The translations under genes and the position numbers were made by a program. Shown piece after piece: positions 12,367-23,938 of a stretch of 64,000 nt of DNA (positions are counted from its first letter, which is position 1; every line of letters starts with the position of its first letter). The notes beneath the pieces were generated by a model. The model did no database searches. It worked only from the letters and a program-made list of their open reading frames with translations, and was not told the DNA's origin. The DNA is from Pseudomonadota bacterium (GTDB lineage Bacteria; Pseudomonadota; Gammaproteobacteria; Burkholderiales; Gallionellaceae). The DNA lies in assembly GCA_021782365.1 (NCBI GenBank), contig JAJXVB010000009.1, positions 1 to 64,000 of the forward strand. Reading direction: 5' to 3'.

Positions 12367-12801
12367 TCACATGCCCTGCATCGGCATGGTCAGCGGCTTC
12401 ACTTCCGCCATCGCCTTCACCTTGATCTCGCGCCCGTTTTCCTTCACGTCGAGCGTCAAGGGCAGGCTCTCCCCTTCCCTGAGCTGAGAACGAAGGCCGA
12501 CCAGCATCAGATGGTAGCCGCTCTTCTCGAGCGACATGCTGCCCTTGGGCAGGTCTATCGCATCGACCTCGCGCATCTTCATCATGCCGTTCTCCTGCTT
12601 CATGCTGTGCATCTCACCCGTCCTGCAGGCAGGGCTAGAAAAGCCGACGAGCGTTGCCCTATGCGCGCTCGTGATCACGAGATCGACCATCGCGGTGTCC
12701 TGGCCTGGCGCCGTCGCGCGCGCCCATGCATGCTCTACGCTGATGTCAGCCGCATGTGCCGCACCCGTCAAAAACAGCATCGCAAAAAACAATTTTTTCA
12801 T
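12367..12801 (-). CDS. PCu(A)C-type periplasmic copper chaperone
   Basis: Signal peptide; VEHAWARATAPGQDTAMVDLVITS, MHSMKQENGMMKMREV, YHLMLVGLRSQLREGE. Confidence 0.92.
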   Translation of the reverse strand: MKKLFFAMLFLTGAAHAADISVEHAWARATAPGQDTAMVDLVITSAHRATLVGFSSPACRTGEMHSMKQENGMMKMREVDAIDLPKGSMSLEKSGYHLMLVGLRSQLREGESLPLTLDVKENGREIKVKAMAEVKPLTMPMQGM

Positions 12802-12872
12802 CTTTCCCCCGTCCTTCCATCGTTATTGAACGGATTATACGCAACCCCGGCCGCTTTGATTACAATCCCACC

Positions 12873-14111
12873 ATGAACATCCTTTCCTCCCTGCCGGGCC
12901 ACATCCAGTTGCGCCGTCTGGTCAGCCTGCGCAGCCTTGCGATCGCGGCACAGCTCTTCGCGCTCTGGCTGGCATGGCGGACCCTGCATATCGAACTCTC
13001 CTGGATTCCGATGCTCATCGGAATAGCGGGGCTCGCCGCATTCAATCTCCTGACACTGCTTCGCATCAGGTCCATGCGGCCCGTGACCAATGCGGAGATG
13101 TTCGCCCAGCTTATCATCGATGTCTTCGTGCTTAGCCTTCTGCTTTACTATTCCGGAGGATCGACCAATCCCTTCGTCTCGCTCTATCTGCTTCCGCTGG
13201 TGATCGCCGCGGCCACCCTGCCCGCCCCCTACACATGGGGCATGGCGGCGCTGACTACGGCATGCTACAGCTGGCTGATGATCTACCACATCCCGCTTCC
13301 TCAGAGGGATATGGAGATGGACAGCCCTTTCAACGTGCATGTGCTGGGCATGTGGATGGGCTTCGTCTTCAGCGCGGTGGTGGTCGCCTCATTCGTGGTC
13401 TGGATGGCGAAGGCCGTGCGCAGCCGGGATCAGCTCCTGGCCGATGTTCGCGAAGAAGTCCTGCGCAACGAGCGCATCGTGGCGCTGGGCACGCAGGCTG
13501 CAGGCGCCGCGCACGAGCTTGGCACACCGCTTTCCACGATGGCCGTGGTGATCAACGAGCTCGAAAGCATGGCCCCAAAGGATCTGCACGAGAGCCTTAT
13601 TCTGCTCGACGAACAGGTCAGGCTCTGCCGCAGGATTCTGGACAAGATGATGGTCAACGCCCAGGGCAGCGGAGCGAGCAAGATCCAGGAGGCCCATGAA
13701 TTCATGGCCGATGTGCTGAACGAATGGCAGCTCCTGAGACCCACCGCCCACTACGATTTCCACGGGGATGAGAGGATGCCCGGAATCAGCGTGGACATCA
13801 CCCTGCGCGCAGCGCTGATGAACCTGCTCAACAATGCGGCCGACGCGAGCGATCTGCCGATAGACATAGACGCGCGATGCGAGAACGACAGGTTCATCAT
13901 CGAGATACGCGACCAGGGACCGGGACTGAGCGAGGAAGTCACGCTCAAGGCAGGTTCCGCATTCTTCACGACCAAGCCCCAGGGCAGGGGGCTTGGGCTA
14001 TTTCTCGCGAATGCGACGGTCGAGCGCATGGGCGGCATGGTGCGCCTTTATAACCGGGATGGCGGGGGTGCGACCACCGAGATCAGCCTGCCGATTGCGG
14101 GGACTCCGTGA
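12873..14111 (+). CDS. regB: Sensor histidine kinase, RegB/PrrB type
   Basis: Six-TM N-terminus, AAGAAHELGTPLSTMAVV H-box, partner RegA downstream. Confidence 0.88.
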   Translation: MNILSSLPGHIQLRRLVSLRSLAIAAQLFALWLAWRTLHIELSWIPMLIGIAGLAAFNLLTLLRIRSMRPVTNAEMFAQLIIDVFVLSLLLYYSGGSTNPFVSLYLLPLVIAAATLPAPYTWGMAALTTACYSWLMIYHIPLPQRDMEMDSPFNVHVLGMWMGFVFSAVVVASFVVWMAKAVRSRDQLLADVREEVLRNERIVALGTQAAGAAHELGTPLSTMAVVINELESMAPKDLHESLILLDEQVRLCRRILDKMMVNAQGSGASKIQEAHEFMADVLNEWQLLRPTAHYDFHGDERMPGISVDITLRAALMNLLNNAADASDLPIDIDARCENDRFIIEIRDQGPGLSEEVTLKAGSAFFTTKPQGRGLGLFLANATVERMGGMVRLYNRDGGGATTEISLPIAGTP

Positions 14112-14653
14112 GCCAGGAAGAATCCGCATCGCTTCTGCTGGTTGACGACAGCGCAACCTTCTGCAGGGTGCTCTCCGCCGCGCTGACCAGGCGGGGATTT
14201 TCCGTAAGCGTCGCTCACAGCGTCGAAGAGGCCCTTCCTGTTGCGAACGAGAACCCTCCCGAGTTCGCGGTGGTGGACATGAAGATGAGCGGCGCATCGG
14301 GGCTGGTCCTCGTGAAGGCGCTGCACGAGCTCGACCCCAATACCCGCATCGTCGTGCTGACTGGCTATGCGAGCATCAGCACCGCAGTCGAGGCCATCAA
14401 GCTTGGGGCGACGCAATACCTTGCGAAGCCCGCCAACGCGGACGAAATCATCGCGGCCTTCAGGCACGAGGCGGACGGCAACGTGGAGCTCAAGACGACC
14501 GAGACCAACATAGAGAAGCTGGAATGGGAGCACATACAGCGCGTGATGCAGGAGAACGGCTACAACATCTCCGCGACGGCGCGTGCGCTAAACATGCACC
14601 GCCGCACCCTGCAGCGCAAGCTCAACAAGCCCCCGCCCGGCGGCAGCGCCTGA
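14108..14653 (+). CDS. regA: Response regulator, RegA/PrrA/ActR type
   Basis: Receiver plus Fis-type HTH (NGYNISATARALNMHRRTLQRKL); overlaps regB. Confidence 0.9.
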   Translation: MSQEESASLLLVDDSATFCRVLSAALTRRGFSVSVAHSVEEALPVANENPPEFAVVDMKMSGASGLVLVKALHELDPNTRIVVLTGYASISTAVEAIKLGATQYLAKPANADEIIAAFRHEADGNVELKTTETNIEKLEWEHIQRVMQENGYNISATARALNMHRRTLQRKLNKPPPGGSA

Positions 14654-14723
14654 AGGCACTTTCCCGTATAATGCAAGGACCTCAACCGGGCTTATCAATT
14701 TCCGCACGCAAAGAGATACCGAC

Positions 14724-15599
14724 ATGTCCACTGAACAGATCCGTCAGAAACTCACCAATGCATTGACCGACCTCGATTCGCTTCCCGCCATGCCTGCCAT
14801 CGCGATGAAGCTGATGGCGCTGGACCTGAGCACTGACGAGGGAGAGGCAGAGCTTCTGAAGCTGATAGGACAGGACCCGCAGATTTCCGCAAAACTGATC
14901 AGCCAGGCCAATTCCCCGATGATGGGCTTGAACCGCAAGGTCGGCACCGTGCCTGAGGCCGCGATGCTGCTTGGCCTGACCAGAGTGAAGGCGGTTGCCT
15001 TAGGCATCGCGGCGATGTCCAATTTTTCCAAGGTTCCCGCGACGCAGAATTTTGCGCCGCAATACCTCTGGCTGCACAGCCTTTCCATCGCCATCGCGAT
15101 GAACACGCTCTCGCTTTCGATGCCGAGGCAGATGAGACCGCAGCAGGACCACATCCATCTTGCCGGGCTGCTGCACGACATGGGTTACATGGCGATACAC
15201 CATGTCGACAGCGGGGCGAGCGACGAACTGCACCGCCGGCTTGCGCTCGAGCCCACCCGCCACGTGGTGGAAATCGAACAGGAGGTGCTCGGCATCTCGC
15301 ACTGCGAGCTTGGCGCGCAGCTCGCCCGCCGCTGGAACCTGCCGGAAGAGATCATAGAAGTTCTGCATTACCACCATACGCCGCACATCGACGAGGTGCC
15401 CCTGAGCAACCTGCTTCCCTACATGATCAACCTTGCAGAGAAGCTGTTGCCCAACTTCGGAATTAACGAATACACCGGCAGCGAGATCAGCGAAATGGAA
15501 TGGCAGACTCTGGGAATAGACGCGGACGAAGCCGACGAACTCAGAAGCACGATCAACGAGATCGCGCTTCAGGCAGCCCAGATGGCCGACATATTCTAG
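14724..15599 (+). CDS. HDOD-domain protein
   Basis: LPAMPAIAMKLMALDLSTDEGEAELLKLIGQDPQISAKLISQANSP, HLAGLLHDMGYMA. Confidence 0.88.
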   Translation: MSTEQIRQKLTNALTDLDSLPAMPAIAMKLMALDLSTDEGEAELLKLIGQDPQISAKLISQANSPMMGLNRKVGTVPEAAMLLGLTRVKAVALGIAAMSNFSKVPATQNFAPQYLWLHSLSIAIAMNTLSLSMPRQMRPQQDHIHLAGLLHDMGYMAIHHVDSGASDELHRRLALEPTRHVVEIEQEVLGISHCELGAQLARRWNLPEEIIEVLHYHHTPHIDEVPLSNLLPYMINLAEKLLPNFGINEYTGSEISEMEWQTLGIDADEADELRSTINEIALQAAQMADIF

Positions 15600-15607
15600 G
15601 CTCAGGC

Positions 15608-16753
15608 ATGAAAGCGATTCTCTTATTCATCGGACTGCTCGCAAGTTTCGCGAGCCTCGCCGAACCTCTTGAACAGGCGCCCGTCCTGGAAGCGAAGTCC
15701 TACCTGCTCTACGACCTCTCGAGCAACCAGATACTGGTGAGCCACAACGCCGACGAACATGTCGAGCCCGCCTCCCTTACCAAACTGATGACGGCATATC
15801 TGACCTTCGGCGCGATAAAACAGGGCAAGCTCCAGATGAATCAAAGCGTGACCGTGCCCTCGGATGGCCCTCACGCTTCGAACGGCGAATCCCGCATGCT
15901 TCTGAAGCCAGGCCAGACCGTCACGATAGACCAACTTCTGCACGGCCTGATCGTGCAATCCGGCAACGATGCGGCCCATCTGTTGGCAACCGAGGTCGGC
16001 GGCACGGAAGCGCAGTTCGTTGCGATGATGAACAGGGAAGCCCAGCGCCTGGGCATGAAGAACACGCACTTCGCAAACCCTGTCGGCATGCCGGATGCGG
16101 AGCATTACAGCACCGCCTATGATCTTGCATTGCTTGCGGCAGCCCTCGTGCGCGATTTCCCCGAAGACTACCCGATCTTCAAGCTCAAGGAATACACCTT
16201 CAACAACGTCTCTCAGGCGAACAGGAACCGCCTCCTTTGGCTGGATCCTTATGCCGACGGCATGAAGACCGGGCATACCGAATCGGCAGGTTTCTGCCTC
16301 GTAGGTTCTGCGCTGCGCGACAAGAGGCGCCTGATCTCGGTGGTGCTGGGCGCGGCATCGGACAGCGAGCGCGCATCGGACAGCCAGAAGCTAATGAACT
16401 ACGGATTCCAGTCCTTCGATGCGGTGAGGCTCTATCAGAACAGCCAGCCCGTCTTCCACGCGCGCGTCTGGAAGGGAACGGAAAGCCACGTAGATCTCGG
16501 ATTCAGGCGCGATCTCGTGCTGACCATCCCCAGGGGGCAGTATGCCGAGCTCAAGGCGAGCGTGGAAACCCACCAGCCCATCATCGCCCCGATAGAATCT
16601 GGCCAGCAGCTTGGCATACTGAGATTCACCCTCAACGGAAAACCGTATGCGCAGTTTCCACTGCTCGCTCTAGACAGCGTCGCCCAGGCCAACGTCTTCT
16701 CTCGCGGCCTGGACAGCATACGCCTCTTGATCAGGAAATACAGCTCCATGTAG
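15608..16753 (+). CDS. D-alanyl-D-alanine carboxypeptidase (PBP5/6 family)
   Basis: Signal peptide, SLTKLMTAYL SxxK, SGN, KTGHTESAG. Confidence 0.95.
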   Translation: MKAILLFIGLLASFASLAEPLEQAPVLEAKSYLLYDLSSNQILVSHNADEHVEPASLTKLMTAYLTFGAIKQGKLQMNQSVTVPSDGPHASNGESRMLLKPGQTVTIDQLLHGLIVQSGNDAAHLLATEVGGTEAQFVAMMNREAQRLGMKNTHFANPVGMPDAEHYSTAYDLALLAAALVRDFPEDYPIFKLKEYTFNNVSQANRNRLLWLDPYADGMKTGHTESAGFCLVGSALRDKRRLISVVLGAASDSERASDSQKLMNYGFQSFDAVRLYQNSQPVFHARVWKGTESHVDLGFRRDLVLTIPRGQYAELKASVETHQPIIAPIESGQQLGILRFTLNGKPYAQFPLLALDSVAQANVFSRGLDSIRLLIRKYSSM

Positions 16754-16762
16754 GAGGCAAAC

Positions 16763-17617
16763 ATGATCTACCTGAACGGACAATACATGCCGATAGAGGA
16801 AGCCAGGGTCCCCGTGCTGGATCGCGGCTTCATCTTCGGCGACGGCGTATACGAGGTGATCCCCGTGTATTCGGGACGCGCATTCAGGCTTGAGGAACAC
16901 CTGAGGCGCCTGAAACACAGCCTGGACGGGATCAGGCTTGCCAATCCGCACAGCGATGAAGAATGGGCGGGCATACTCGACAAGGTAATAGCCGAGAACG
17001 AAGCCCAAGACCAGTACCTTTATCTGCACATCACGCGCGGCGTGGCAAAGCGCGATCATGCATTCCCGAATCCGCCCGTTCCGCCCACCGTGTTCGTGAT
17101 GAGCAATCCGCTCCCCACGCCTCCCGATCATCTTCTCGCCTCCGGCATCTCGGCTGTCACAGCGGAAGACAACCGCTGGCTGAGATGCGACATCAAGGCG
17201 ATATCGCTCCTGCCCAACGTGCTTCTGAGACAGATGGCGATCGATGAAGGATGCGCGGAAACCATACTGATACGCAACAAGGAATTCCTGACGGAAGGCG
17301 CCGCAAGCAACATCTTCGCGGTCAAGGAAGGCATGCTTCTGGCGCCGCCCAAGGACAACCTCATGCTGCCTGGCATCACCTATGACGTGATACTCGAGAT
17401 CGCAGGCGCAAACGGCATCCCGTTCGAGGTGCGCAGGATTTCTTTAGCCGAAGTCCTGCATGCAGACGAACTCCTGCTGACCTCGAGCACGAGGGAAGTT
17501 CTGGCGATCACGAAGCTCGACGGAAAGCCTGTGGGCGCCGGCCTCCCCGGACCAATGTTCAGGCGCATGCATGCGCTCTACCAGGAATTCAAACATAACG
17601 TGATGCGAGCAAAATGA
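16763..17617 (+). CDS. D-amino acid aminotransferase (class IV aminotransferase)
   Basis: VPVLDRGFIFGDGVYEVIPVYSG...LTEGAASNIFAVKEG. Confidence 0.92.
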   Translation: MIYLNGQYMPIEEARVPVLDRGFIFGDGVYEVIPVYSGRAFRLEEHLRRLKHSLDGIRLANPHSDEEWAGILDKVIAENEAQDQYLYLHITRGVAKRDHAFPNPPVPPTVFVMSNPLPTPPDHLLASGISAVTAEDNRWLRCDIKAISLLPNVLLRQMAIDEGCAETILIRNKEFLTEGAASNIFAVKEGMLLAPPKDNLMLPGITYDVILEIAGANGIPFEVRRISLAEVLHADELLLTSSTREVLAITKLDGKPVGAGLPGPMFRRMHALYQEFKHNVMRAK

Positions 17618-17898
17618 CCGATTTCCCGGAGATTCCCGAATCCGAAAGCCTGGTCGAATATCCCAGCGATTTCCCGCTCAAGATCTTCGGCGCGCAGCAT
17701 CCCGAGCTCGCTCAGTCCGTGCTCGAGGTAATCATCAAGCACGCCCCGGATTACGACGCCGCGAGCATGGAGATGCGCGCAAGCAGGACTGCGAAATACA
17801 TCAGCCTCACCTGCACGATACGCGCGACCTCGCGCGCCCAGCTCGATGCGCTTTACCGGGAGCTCTGCGCCCACCCGCTCGTCAAGATGGTATTGTGA
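17614..17898 (+). CDS. DUF493 (YbeD-like) protein
   Basis: LVEYPSDFPLKIFG, upstream of lipB. Confidence 0.9.
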   Translation: MTDFPEIPESESLVEYPSDFPLKIFGAQHPELAQSVLEVIIKHAPDYDAASMEMRASRTAKYISLTCTIRATSRAQLDALYRELCAHPLVKMVL

Positions 17899-18524
17899 TG
17901 CATCCTGTTGTGCATACTCTGGGGCTTGTCGAATATGAAACCACCTGGGAGGCGATGAAGCGCTTCACAGACCAACGCACCCCGGATACGCGCGACGAAA
18001 TCTGGCTGGTGCAGCATCCCCCGACTTTTACCCAGGGGATTGCTGGATTACCCGAGCATCTGCTGCGCCAGACCGACATCCCGGTGATCAGGATAGACCG
18101 CGGAGGACAGATCACCTATCACGGGCCTGGACAGATCGTGGCCTATCTTCTTCTCGACCTGCGCCGCCTGAGGCTTACCGTGCGCGAGCTGGTGAGCGTG
18201 ATGGAGCAGTCCGTGATAGACCTGCTCGACGATTACGGCGTCCCGGCCAAGAGCCGCATCGACGCGCCTGGCGTATATGTGAACGATGCGAAGATCGCCT
18301 CCCTAGGCCTTAAAATCAGGCACGGCTGTTGCTATCATGGGCTGGCGCTCAACGTCGACATGAATCTCTCGCCATTCAGCCTGATCAATCCCTGCGGCTA
18401 TCAGGGGCTGCGCGTGACACAGTGCACGGAGCTCGGCATCACGGCCAGCATCAACGAACTTCAGGCAGGGCTTGCGCAGAACCTGGTGCAGGGCCTGAAG
18501 CAGACAAGGAATCTTATAAAATGA
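17898..18524 (+). CDS. lipB: Octanoyltransferase
   Basis: [23 protein letters not shown]...[21 protein letters not shown]. Confidence 0.97.
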   Translation: MHPVVHTLGLVEYETTWEAMKRFTDQRTPDTRDEIWLVQHPPTFTQGIAGLPEHLLRQTDIPVIRIDRGGQITYHGPGQIVAYLLLDLRRLRLTVRELVSVMEQSVIDLLDDYGVPAKSRIDAPGVYVNDAKIASLGLKIRHGCCYHGLALNVDMNLSPFSLINPCGYQGLRVTQCTELGITASINELQAGLAQNLVQGLKQTRNLIK

Positions 18525-19459
18525 ACGAAAACAAACAGACAGGCGCGGCCAAGACCGCGCGCAACCCGATCAAGATCGTGCCCCTTGAGCAGAGGCTGCG
18601 CAAGCCCGAATGGATACGCGTCAGGACCGGCTCTGGCACCGGCTACCACGACGTCAAGAGACTGCTGAGGGAACACAATCTCGTGACGGTCTGCGAGGAA
18701 GCCTCCTGCCCCAACATAGGCGAATGCTTCAGCAAGGGCACGGCGACCTTCATGATCCTGGGCGACGTATGTACGAGGCGCTGCCCCTTCTGCGATGTCG
18801 CGCATGGAAAGCCCAACCCCCCGGATCCCGAGGAGCCCAGGAACCTCGCGCGCTCCATCGGCCTCTTGAGACTCAACTATGTGGTGATCACGAGCGTGGA
18901 CCGGGACGACTTGAGGGACGGCGGCGCAAAACACTTTGCAGACTGCCTGTCCGAGGTGCGTGTAAGCTCTCCAGCCACCCGCCTGGAAATCCTGGTTCCC
19001 GACTTTCGCGGCAGGCTGGATGCCGCGCTCGATGCGCTCTCAACAAGTCTGCCAGACGTGCTGAACCACAACCTGGAGACGGTGCCGAGACTATACAAGC
19101 TCGCCCGCCCGGGCGCCGACTATGCGCATTCCCTGAAGCTGCTCCAGGATTTCAAGGCGAGATTTCCCGGCATACCCACGAAGTCCGGCCTGATGCTTGG
19201 GCTTGGGGAAACCGACGAGGAGGTGCTGGAAGTGATGCGGGACCTGCGCGCGCACGGCGTGGACATGCTGACCCTGGGCCAGTATCTGCAGCCTTCCGAC
19301 GGGCATCTTCCCGTGCTGCGCTATGTCCCGCTGGAAACCTTTGCGATGTTCGAGAGCGAGGCGCGATCGATGGGATTCTCGCATGCCGCCTCAGGGCCCA
19401 TGGTGCGCAGCAGCTACTACGCGGACGAACAGGCACACAAGGCAGGTGTTGCGCTTTAA
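18521..19459 (+). CDS. lipA: Lipoyl synthase
   Basis: [12 protein letters not shown] and [10 protein letters not shown] motifs; ATG at 18521 overlaps lipB. Confidence 0.98.
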   Translation: MNENKQTGAAKTARNPIKIVPLEQRLRKPEWIRVRTGSGTGYHDVKRLLREHNLVTVCEEASCPNIGECFSKGTATFMILGDVCTRRCPFCDVAHGKPNPPDPEEPRNLARSIGLLRLNYVVITSVDRDDLRDGGAKHFADCLSEVRVSSPATRLEILVPDFRGRLDAALDALSTSLPDVLNHNLETVPRLYKLARPGADYAHSLKLLQDFKARFPGIPTKSGLMLGLGETDEEVLEVMRDLRAHGVDMLTLGQYLQPSDGHLPVLRYVPLETFAMFESEARSMGFSHAASGPMVRSSYYADEQAHKAGVAL

Positions 19460-19460
19460 G

Positions 19461-20729
19461 TTACCAGAGCAGCGGCAACAATCCCAGAACGGCCAACCCC
19501 AGCAGCAGGACCAGGCTCTGCACACCCGTCTTGCGCGAGGAAAGCGCATAGGCATAGATACCCTTGATCACGTTGTTGCTGGCCGCCGCGATCAGGATGC
19601 CGTCCGAGGCGACATGTAGCGGCGTCATCAAAGGCGCCGACTGCGTCAGACCCATGATGAAGGGATCCACATCGGTCACGCCCATGATCGCAGCCAGCGT
19701 ATAGACGCCCGACCTTCCAAGGTAGGTCACGGCCAGATGGGTCGCGACCAGCATGCCGACAAAGAGCAGCGCAAAGAACAGCGCCGCCCTGATCTCCAGC
19801 GGATTCTTCGGTTCGACCGCCTGTCCCGCCTTCAACGCTATGGCATCGGAGCGCCTCGACCAGATCCATCCCGCAGCCATCGCGATGATTGCGAGCACGA
19901 CAAAAGGGATGGCCAGCTTTTCCATCAGGGCCTGATTGAAGAGCGCCAACAGGACCGCGAGGCGCAGATACATCACACCCGATGCAATCAGCATGCCCCC
20001 CGAGAAAAGATGGGGTTGTTCCTGATCCTTGGATCGTCTGGCCAGGGCCACCGTCGCAACCGTAGAGGAATAGGCGCCGCCCAGGAGAGCCGCCAGGATC
20101 ACGCTCCCCTTCTCCCTGGTCAGGCGTTGCAGAACATAGCTGCCGTACGACACGCCGCTGACCGCCACCACGACGACCCAGGTCTTGAAGGGATTGATCT
20201 GGAACGGGGTGTAAGGCACATCGGGCAAGAGCGGCAGGATCACCGCGGAGAGGAAAAGAAACTTGGCGAAGGTCAGGATGTCCGTGCTTTCGATGCGCTT
20301 GGCCAGGCTCTCCAGCCCTTCCTTCAGCTCGAGCAGAAGAAGGCTGGAGACCGTCAGCGCCGTGGCGATCCAGAACATCTCGTGGTAGACGAAGGCGCCG
20401 ACGAGATAGGTGGCAAGCCCCGACATCTCAGATGTGACGCCCGAACTCGACGATGTGGTGAGCTTGTGCCAGTAGGAAATCATCAAAAATCCGCCCACCA
20501 CGGCGAAGCCAATCGCCTGAGGCAGGAGATCGCCGCCCGAGAGCTCGCTCATCGAATAGCCGATCAGCCCGATCAAGGGAAAAGTGCGCACGCCGCCGAA
20601 CGAATAGTGCCCATCCCTGTCCTTGCGCTCCTCGCGCTCCAGCCCGATCAGGAATGACAGGAAGAGAACGAAAAGCACATGCGCCCATTCAGGCGGCATC
20701 GATCCGAAAAGATTCATGGCATCCATCAA
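19461..20729 (-). CDS. MgtC/DUF4010 family membrane protein
   Basis: FLIGLEREERKDRDGHYSFGGVRTFPLIGLIG plus DUF4010-like C-terminus. Confidence 0.85.
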   Translation of the reverse strand: MMDAMNLFGSMPPEWAHVLFVLFLSFLIGLEREERKDRDGHYSFGGVRTFPLIGLIGYSMSELSGGDLLPQAIGFAVVGGFLMISYWHKLTTSSSSGVTSEMSGLATYLVGAFVYHEMFWIATALTVSSLLLLELKEGLESLAKRIESTDILTFAKFLFLSAVILPLLPDVPYTPFQINPFKTWVVVVAVSGVSYGSYVLQRLTREKGSVILAALLGGAYSSTVATVALARRSKDQEQPHLFSGGMLIASGVMYLRLAVLLALFNQALMEKLAIPFVVLAIIAMAAGWIWSRRSDAIALKAGQAVEPKNPLEIRAALFFALLFVGMLVATHLAVTYLGRSGVYTLAAIMGVTDVDPFIMGLTQSAPLMTPLHVASDGILIAAASNNVIKGIYAYALSSRKTGVQSLVLLLGLAVLGLLPLLW

Positions 20730-20762
20730 AAATGCGAAGAGGAATCCATTGTATTCCCGTCT

Positions 20763-21671
20763 TCACTTTACCGCACCAGTCTGGCTCCTGTTGAGGCTCA
20801 CGATGAGCACCCCGCACATCACAAGGAATGCGCCCGCGACCTGCAGGAGCGTGACTTTTTCGCCGAGGAAAAGATAAGCCAGATAGATCGTGCTGACGGG
20901 GCCTATCGAACCGATCAGCGACGCATGGGAGGAACCTATGTGTCTTATCGCATAGGAGAGCAGGAAGACCGGAAGCACGGTGGAAAAGAGCGCCATCGCG
21001 ACCGAATATTCGTAGACGCGAAAGGGCAGATCGAGTGAGCCCAGCCTATGCGTCACCCCAAACTGCAGCAGGCAGGCGATGCTCGCCACGATCATCGCCA
21101 GCGAAGTGAAACGCTCGACGCCCAGTCTCGCGATCGCATGCCCCGCACCCACGAGGTATATCGAATAGGAGAGCGTGCTCGCAAAGACAAGCATGGCCCC
21201 AAGCAGGACAGACTCTCCCTGACGCCCTCCCGCATCGTGCAAAAACACGAGCGCAATGCCCAGATAGCTCAACGCCATCGCCGCGAGCACCTTCCTTCCT
21301 ATCGCCCGTTTGTATATCAGCGCGGCAAGCACCACCGTCATCGTCGGATAGAGAAAGAGGATGAGGCGCTCCAGCCCCGCGGTGATGTACTGCAAGCCCA
21401 GGAAATCGAAGAGGCTGGAAAGATAGTAGCCTATCAGACCCAGCCCCAGGACCATCATCTTGTCCTTTAGAGAAAGCGGATCGATTTTTCTGCGGCACAC
21501 CCAAAACAGCACGGCCACGAAAAAAGGCATCGCGAAAGCCATGCGCAATGCGAGCAGCGTGATGGTGTCGACGCGGTACTGGTAGGCCAGCTTGACCAGG
21601 ATGGCCTTAGCCGAAAACCCGATTGCCGCGAGCAGCGCGAACACCACTCCTGCATAGCCGCCCTCACGCAT
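20763..21671 (-). CDS. EamA/DMT-superfamily transporter
   Basis: About 10 TM segments; [39 protein letters not shown]. Confidence 0.88.
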   Translation of the reverse strand: MREGGYAGVVFALLAAIGFSAKAILVKLAYQYRVDTITLLALRMAFAMPFFVAVLFWVCRRKIDPLSLKDKMMVLGLGLIGYYLSSLFDFLGLQYITAGLERLILFLYPTMTVVLAALIYKRAIGRKVLAAMALSYLGIALVFLHDAGGRQGESVLLGAMLVFASTLSYSIYLVGAGHAIARLGVERFTSLAMIVASIACLLQFGVTHRLGSLDLPFRVYEYSVAMALFSTVLPVFLLSYAIRHIGSSHASLIGSIGPVSTIYLAYLFLGEKVTLLQVAGAFLVMCGVLIVSLNRSQTGAVK

Positions 21672-23322
21672 CTGTTCTTTCGTGCAACATCCGGTTCACT
21701 CCGCTCAACAATGCCCTGACCGCTGCGGTCACGATATTCGCATCCATGCCCACCCCATAACAGCTGCCTCTCTCATGTGCGATCTCGATGAACGCGCAGG
21801 CCGTCGCATTCCCGCCGTCGGCGCTCGCCCCTATCGAGGATTCATCGTAGCCCGTCACCTTGACGCTCAGCCCCGCCTTCATCAGCGCATGCACAGCGGC
21901 ATCGATCGGCCCGTTTCCAATTCCCGAGAAGGTCTGCCTTTTCCCGTCCATCTCGATCACGAGTTCGATTCCCTGCTTCTCGCCCGACTCGAAAAGATGA
22001 TGGGCAAGATAGCGCAAGGGCAAAGACGCATCAAGGTAGGCGGCTGAAAAAATCCGCCAGATATCCTGAGCGCTCAACTCCCCTCCATCCCGGTCTGCAT
22101 GTCTCTGAACGACGGATGAGAACTCGATCTGCAGGCGGCGCGGCATGACGATGCCGTATCCCGTCTCGAGCAGATAGGCGATTCCTCCCTTTCCGGACTG
22201 GCTGTTCACCCTGATCACGGAGTCGTAATTGCGCCCGACATCCCTGGGATCGATCGGAAGATAAGGCACGCTCCAGAGTTCATCCGGCTTCTGCCTTGCA
22301 AAGCCCTTCCTGATCGCGTCCTGGTGAGATCCGGAAAAGGCCGTGAACACGAGATCGCCCGCATAGGGATGGCGCGGATGGATGGGCAGCTGGTTGCAAT
22401 GCTCGACCGTACGCGCGACCTTGTCGATGTCGGAAAAATCAAGCCCCGGATCGATCCCCTGCGTGTGCAGGTTGAGGGCAAGCGTGACGATGTCCACGTT
22501 TCCCGTCCTCTCCCCGTTTCCGAAGAGGCAGCCCTCGACCCGCTCAGCTCCCGCCATCAACCCCAATTCCGTTGCTGCGACCGCCGTGCCCCTGTCGTTG
22601 TGCGCATGCAGGCTCAGGATAACGCTGTCCCTTCTTCCGAGATTGCGGTGCATCCATTCGACCTGGTCCGCATACACGTTGGGGGTCGAGACCTCGACCG
22701 TCGCGGGAAGGTTGATGATCACCTTATTGAATGGCGTCGCTCCCCATGCCTTTGTCACCGCATCGCATATCTCGAGCGAGAAATCGAGCTCTGTGGCGGA
22801 GAAAGTCTCGGGGCTGTACTCGAGCACCCATTCCGTCTCGGGCTGTCTCGCGGCAAGATCCTTGATCAGGAGAACCGCATCGACCGCCATCTTGACGATC
22901 TCGTCTTTGCCCATGCAAAAAACCATCTCGCGGAATGGCCTTGAGGTCGCGTTGTAAACATGCACGATCGCGCGCCTTGCACCCTTCAGCGATTCCATCG
23001 TGCGGCGGATCAATGGCTCCCGAGCCGCGGTCAGCACTTCTATCGCAACGTCGTGAGGAATTCGGTTTTCCTCGATCAGGGCGCGCACAAAATCGAACTC
23101 GATCTGCGATGCGGAAGGGAACGCGACCTCTATCTCCTTGAATCCGATCCCGCAGAGCATCTCGAACATGCGCATCTTGCGATCAATATTCATCGGTTCG
23201 AAGAGCGACTGGTTGCCGTCGCGCAGATCCGAGCTCATCCATACCGGAGGATTTTCGATGGTTTTGTTCGGCCACTGCCTGTCTGCGAGCGCTATCGGCT
23301 GAAAGGGTCTGTACTTTTCCAT
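21664..23322 (-). CDS. leuA: 2-isopropylmalate synthase (long LeuA form)
   Basis: [47 protein letters not shown] before ATG at 23322. Confidence 0.95.
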   Translation of the reverse strand: MEKYRPFQPIALADRQWPNKTIENPPVWMSSDLRDGNQSLFEPMNIDRKMRMFEMLCGIGFKEIEVAFPSASQIEFDFVRALIEENRIPHDVAIEVLTAAREPLIRRTMESLKGARRAIVHVYNATSRPFREMVFCMGKDEIVKMAVDAVLLIKDLAARQPETEWVLEYSPETFSATELDFSLEICDAVTKAWGATPFNKVIINLPATVEVSTPNVYADQVEWMHRNLGRRDSVILSLHAHNDRGTAVAATELGLMAGAERVEGCLFGNGERTGNVDIVTLALNLHTQGIDPGLDFSDIDKVARTVEHCNQLPIHPRHPYAGDLVFTAFSGSHQDAIRKGFARQKPDELWSVPYLPIDPRDVGRNYDSVIRVNSQSGKGGIAYLLETGYGIVMPRRLQIEFSSVVQRHADRDGGELSAQDIWRIFSAAYLDASLPLRYLAHHLFESGEKQGIELVIEMDGKRQTFSGIGNGPIDAAVHALMKAGLSVKVTGYDESSIGASADGGNATACAFIEIAHERGSCYGVGMDANIVTAAVRALLSGVNRMLHERTDA

Positions 23323-23475
23323 GGTCTGCTCCTTGATCTCGATGAGCAGCATCATAAGAAAAATCCCGAAGCAGGTGCTTGCTTTTTATGGTTAATTTAC
23401 GATATAAATAGCAACTATATTCTTATATAAAAAGTAATATTGAAATTATATTTCAAATATACGGAAAGATACAAA

Positions 23476-23931
23476 ATGGACAACTACGACCTGCAGATGC
23501 TGCGCGTGCTGCAGCAGGAAGGAAGGATCAGCAACCAGGATCTCGCGAACCGCATCGGCCTCTCCCCCTCCCCTTGCTTGAGGCGCCTGCATGCGCTCGA
23601 ACAATCGGGGATCATCACCGGATACAGGGCGATGGTCGATGCAAGGGCGATGGGGCTCTCATTGATGGCGCTGATACACATCTCGATGGACCAGCACACG
23701 CCAGAGCGATTTTCCAACTTCGAAGCCAGGATCGCGAAATTGCCCGAAGTGCTCGAGTGTCTGCTGGTCACGGGGCAGGACGCGGACTACCAGTTGAAGG
23801 TGGTGGTCAAAGACATGGACGACTACCAGGATCTGCTCCTGAACAGGATCACGAGGATTGCGGGCGTGACGGGCGTGCACTCGAGCTTCGTGCTGCGCCG
23901 CGTGGTCGACAAGACCGCGCTGCCGCTCTGA
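23476..23931 (+). CDS. Lrp/AsnC-family transcriptional regulator
   Basis: MDNYDLQMLRVLQQEGRISNQDLANRIGLSPSPCLRRLHALEQSGIITGYRA. Confidence 0.93.
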   Translation: MDNYDLQMLRVLQQEGRISNQDLANRIGLSPSPCLRRLHALEQSGIITGYRAMVDARAMGLSLMALIHISMDQHTPERFSNFEARIAKLPEVLECLLVTGQDADYQLKVVVKDMDDYQDLLLNRITRIAGVTGVHSSFVLRRVVDKTALPL

Positions 23932-23938
23932 GCGGCCG

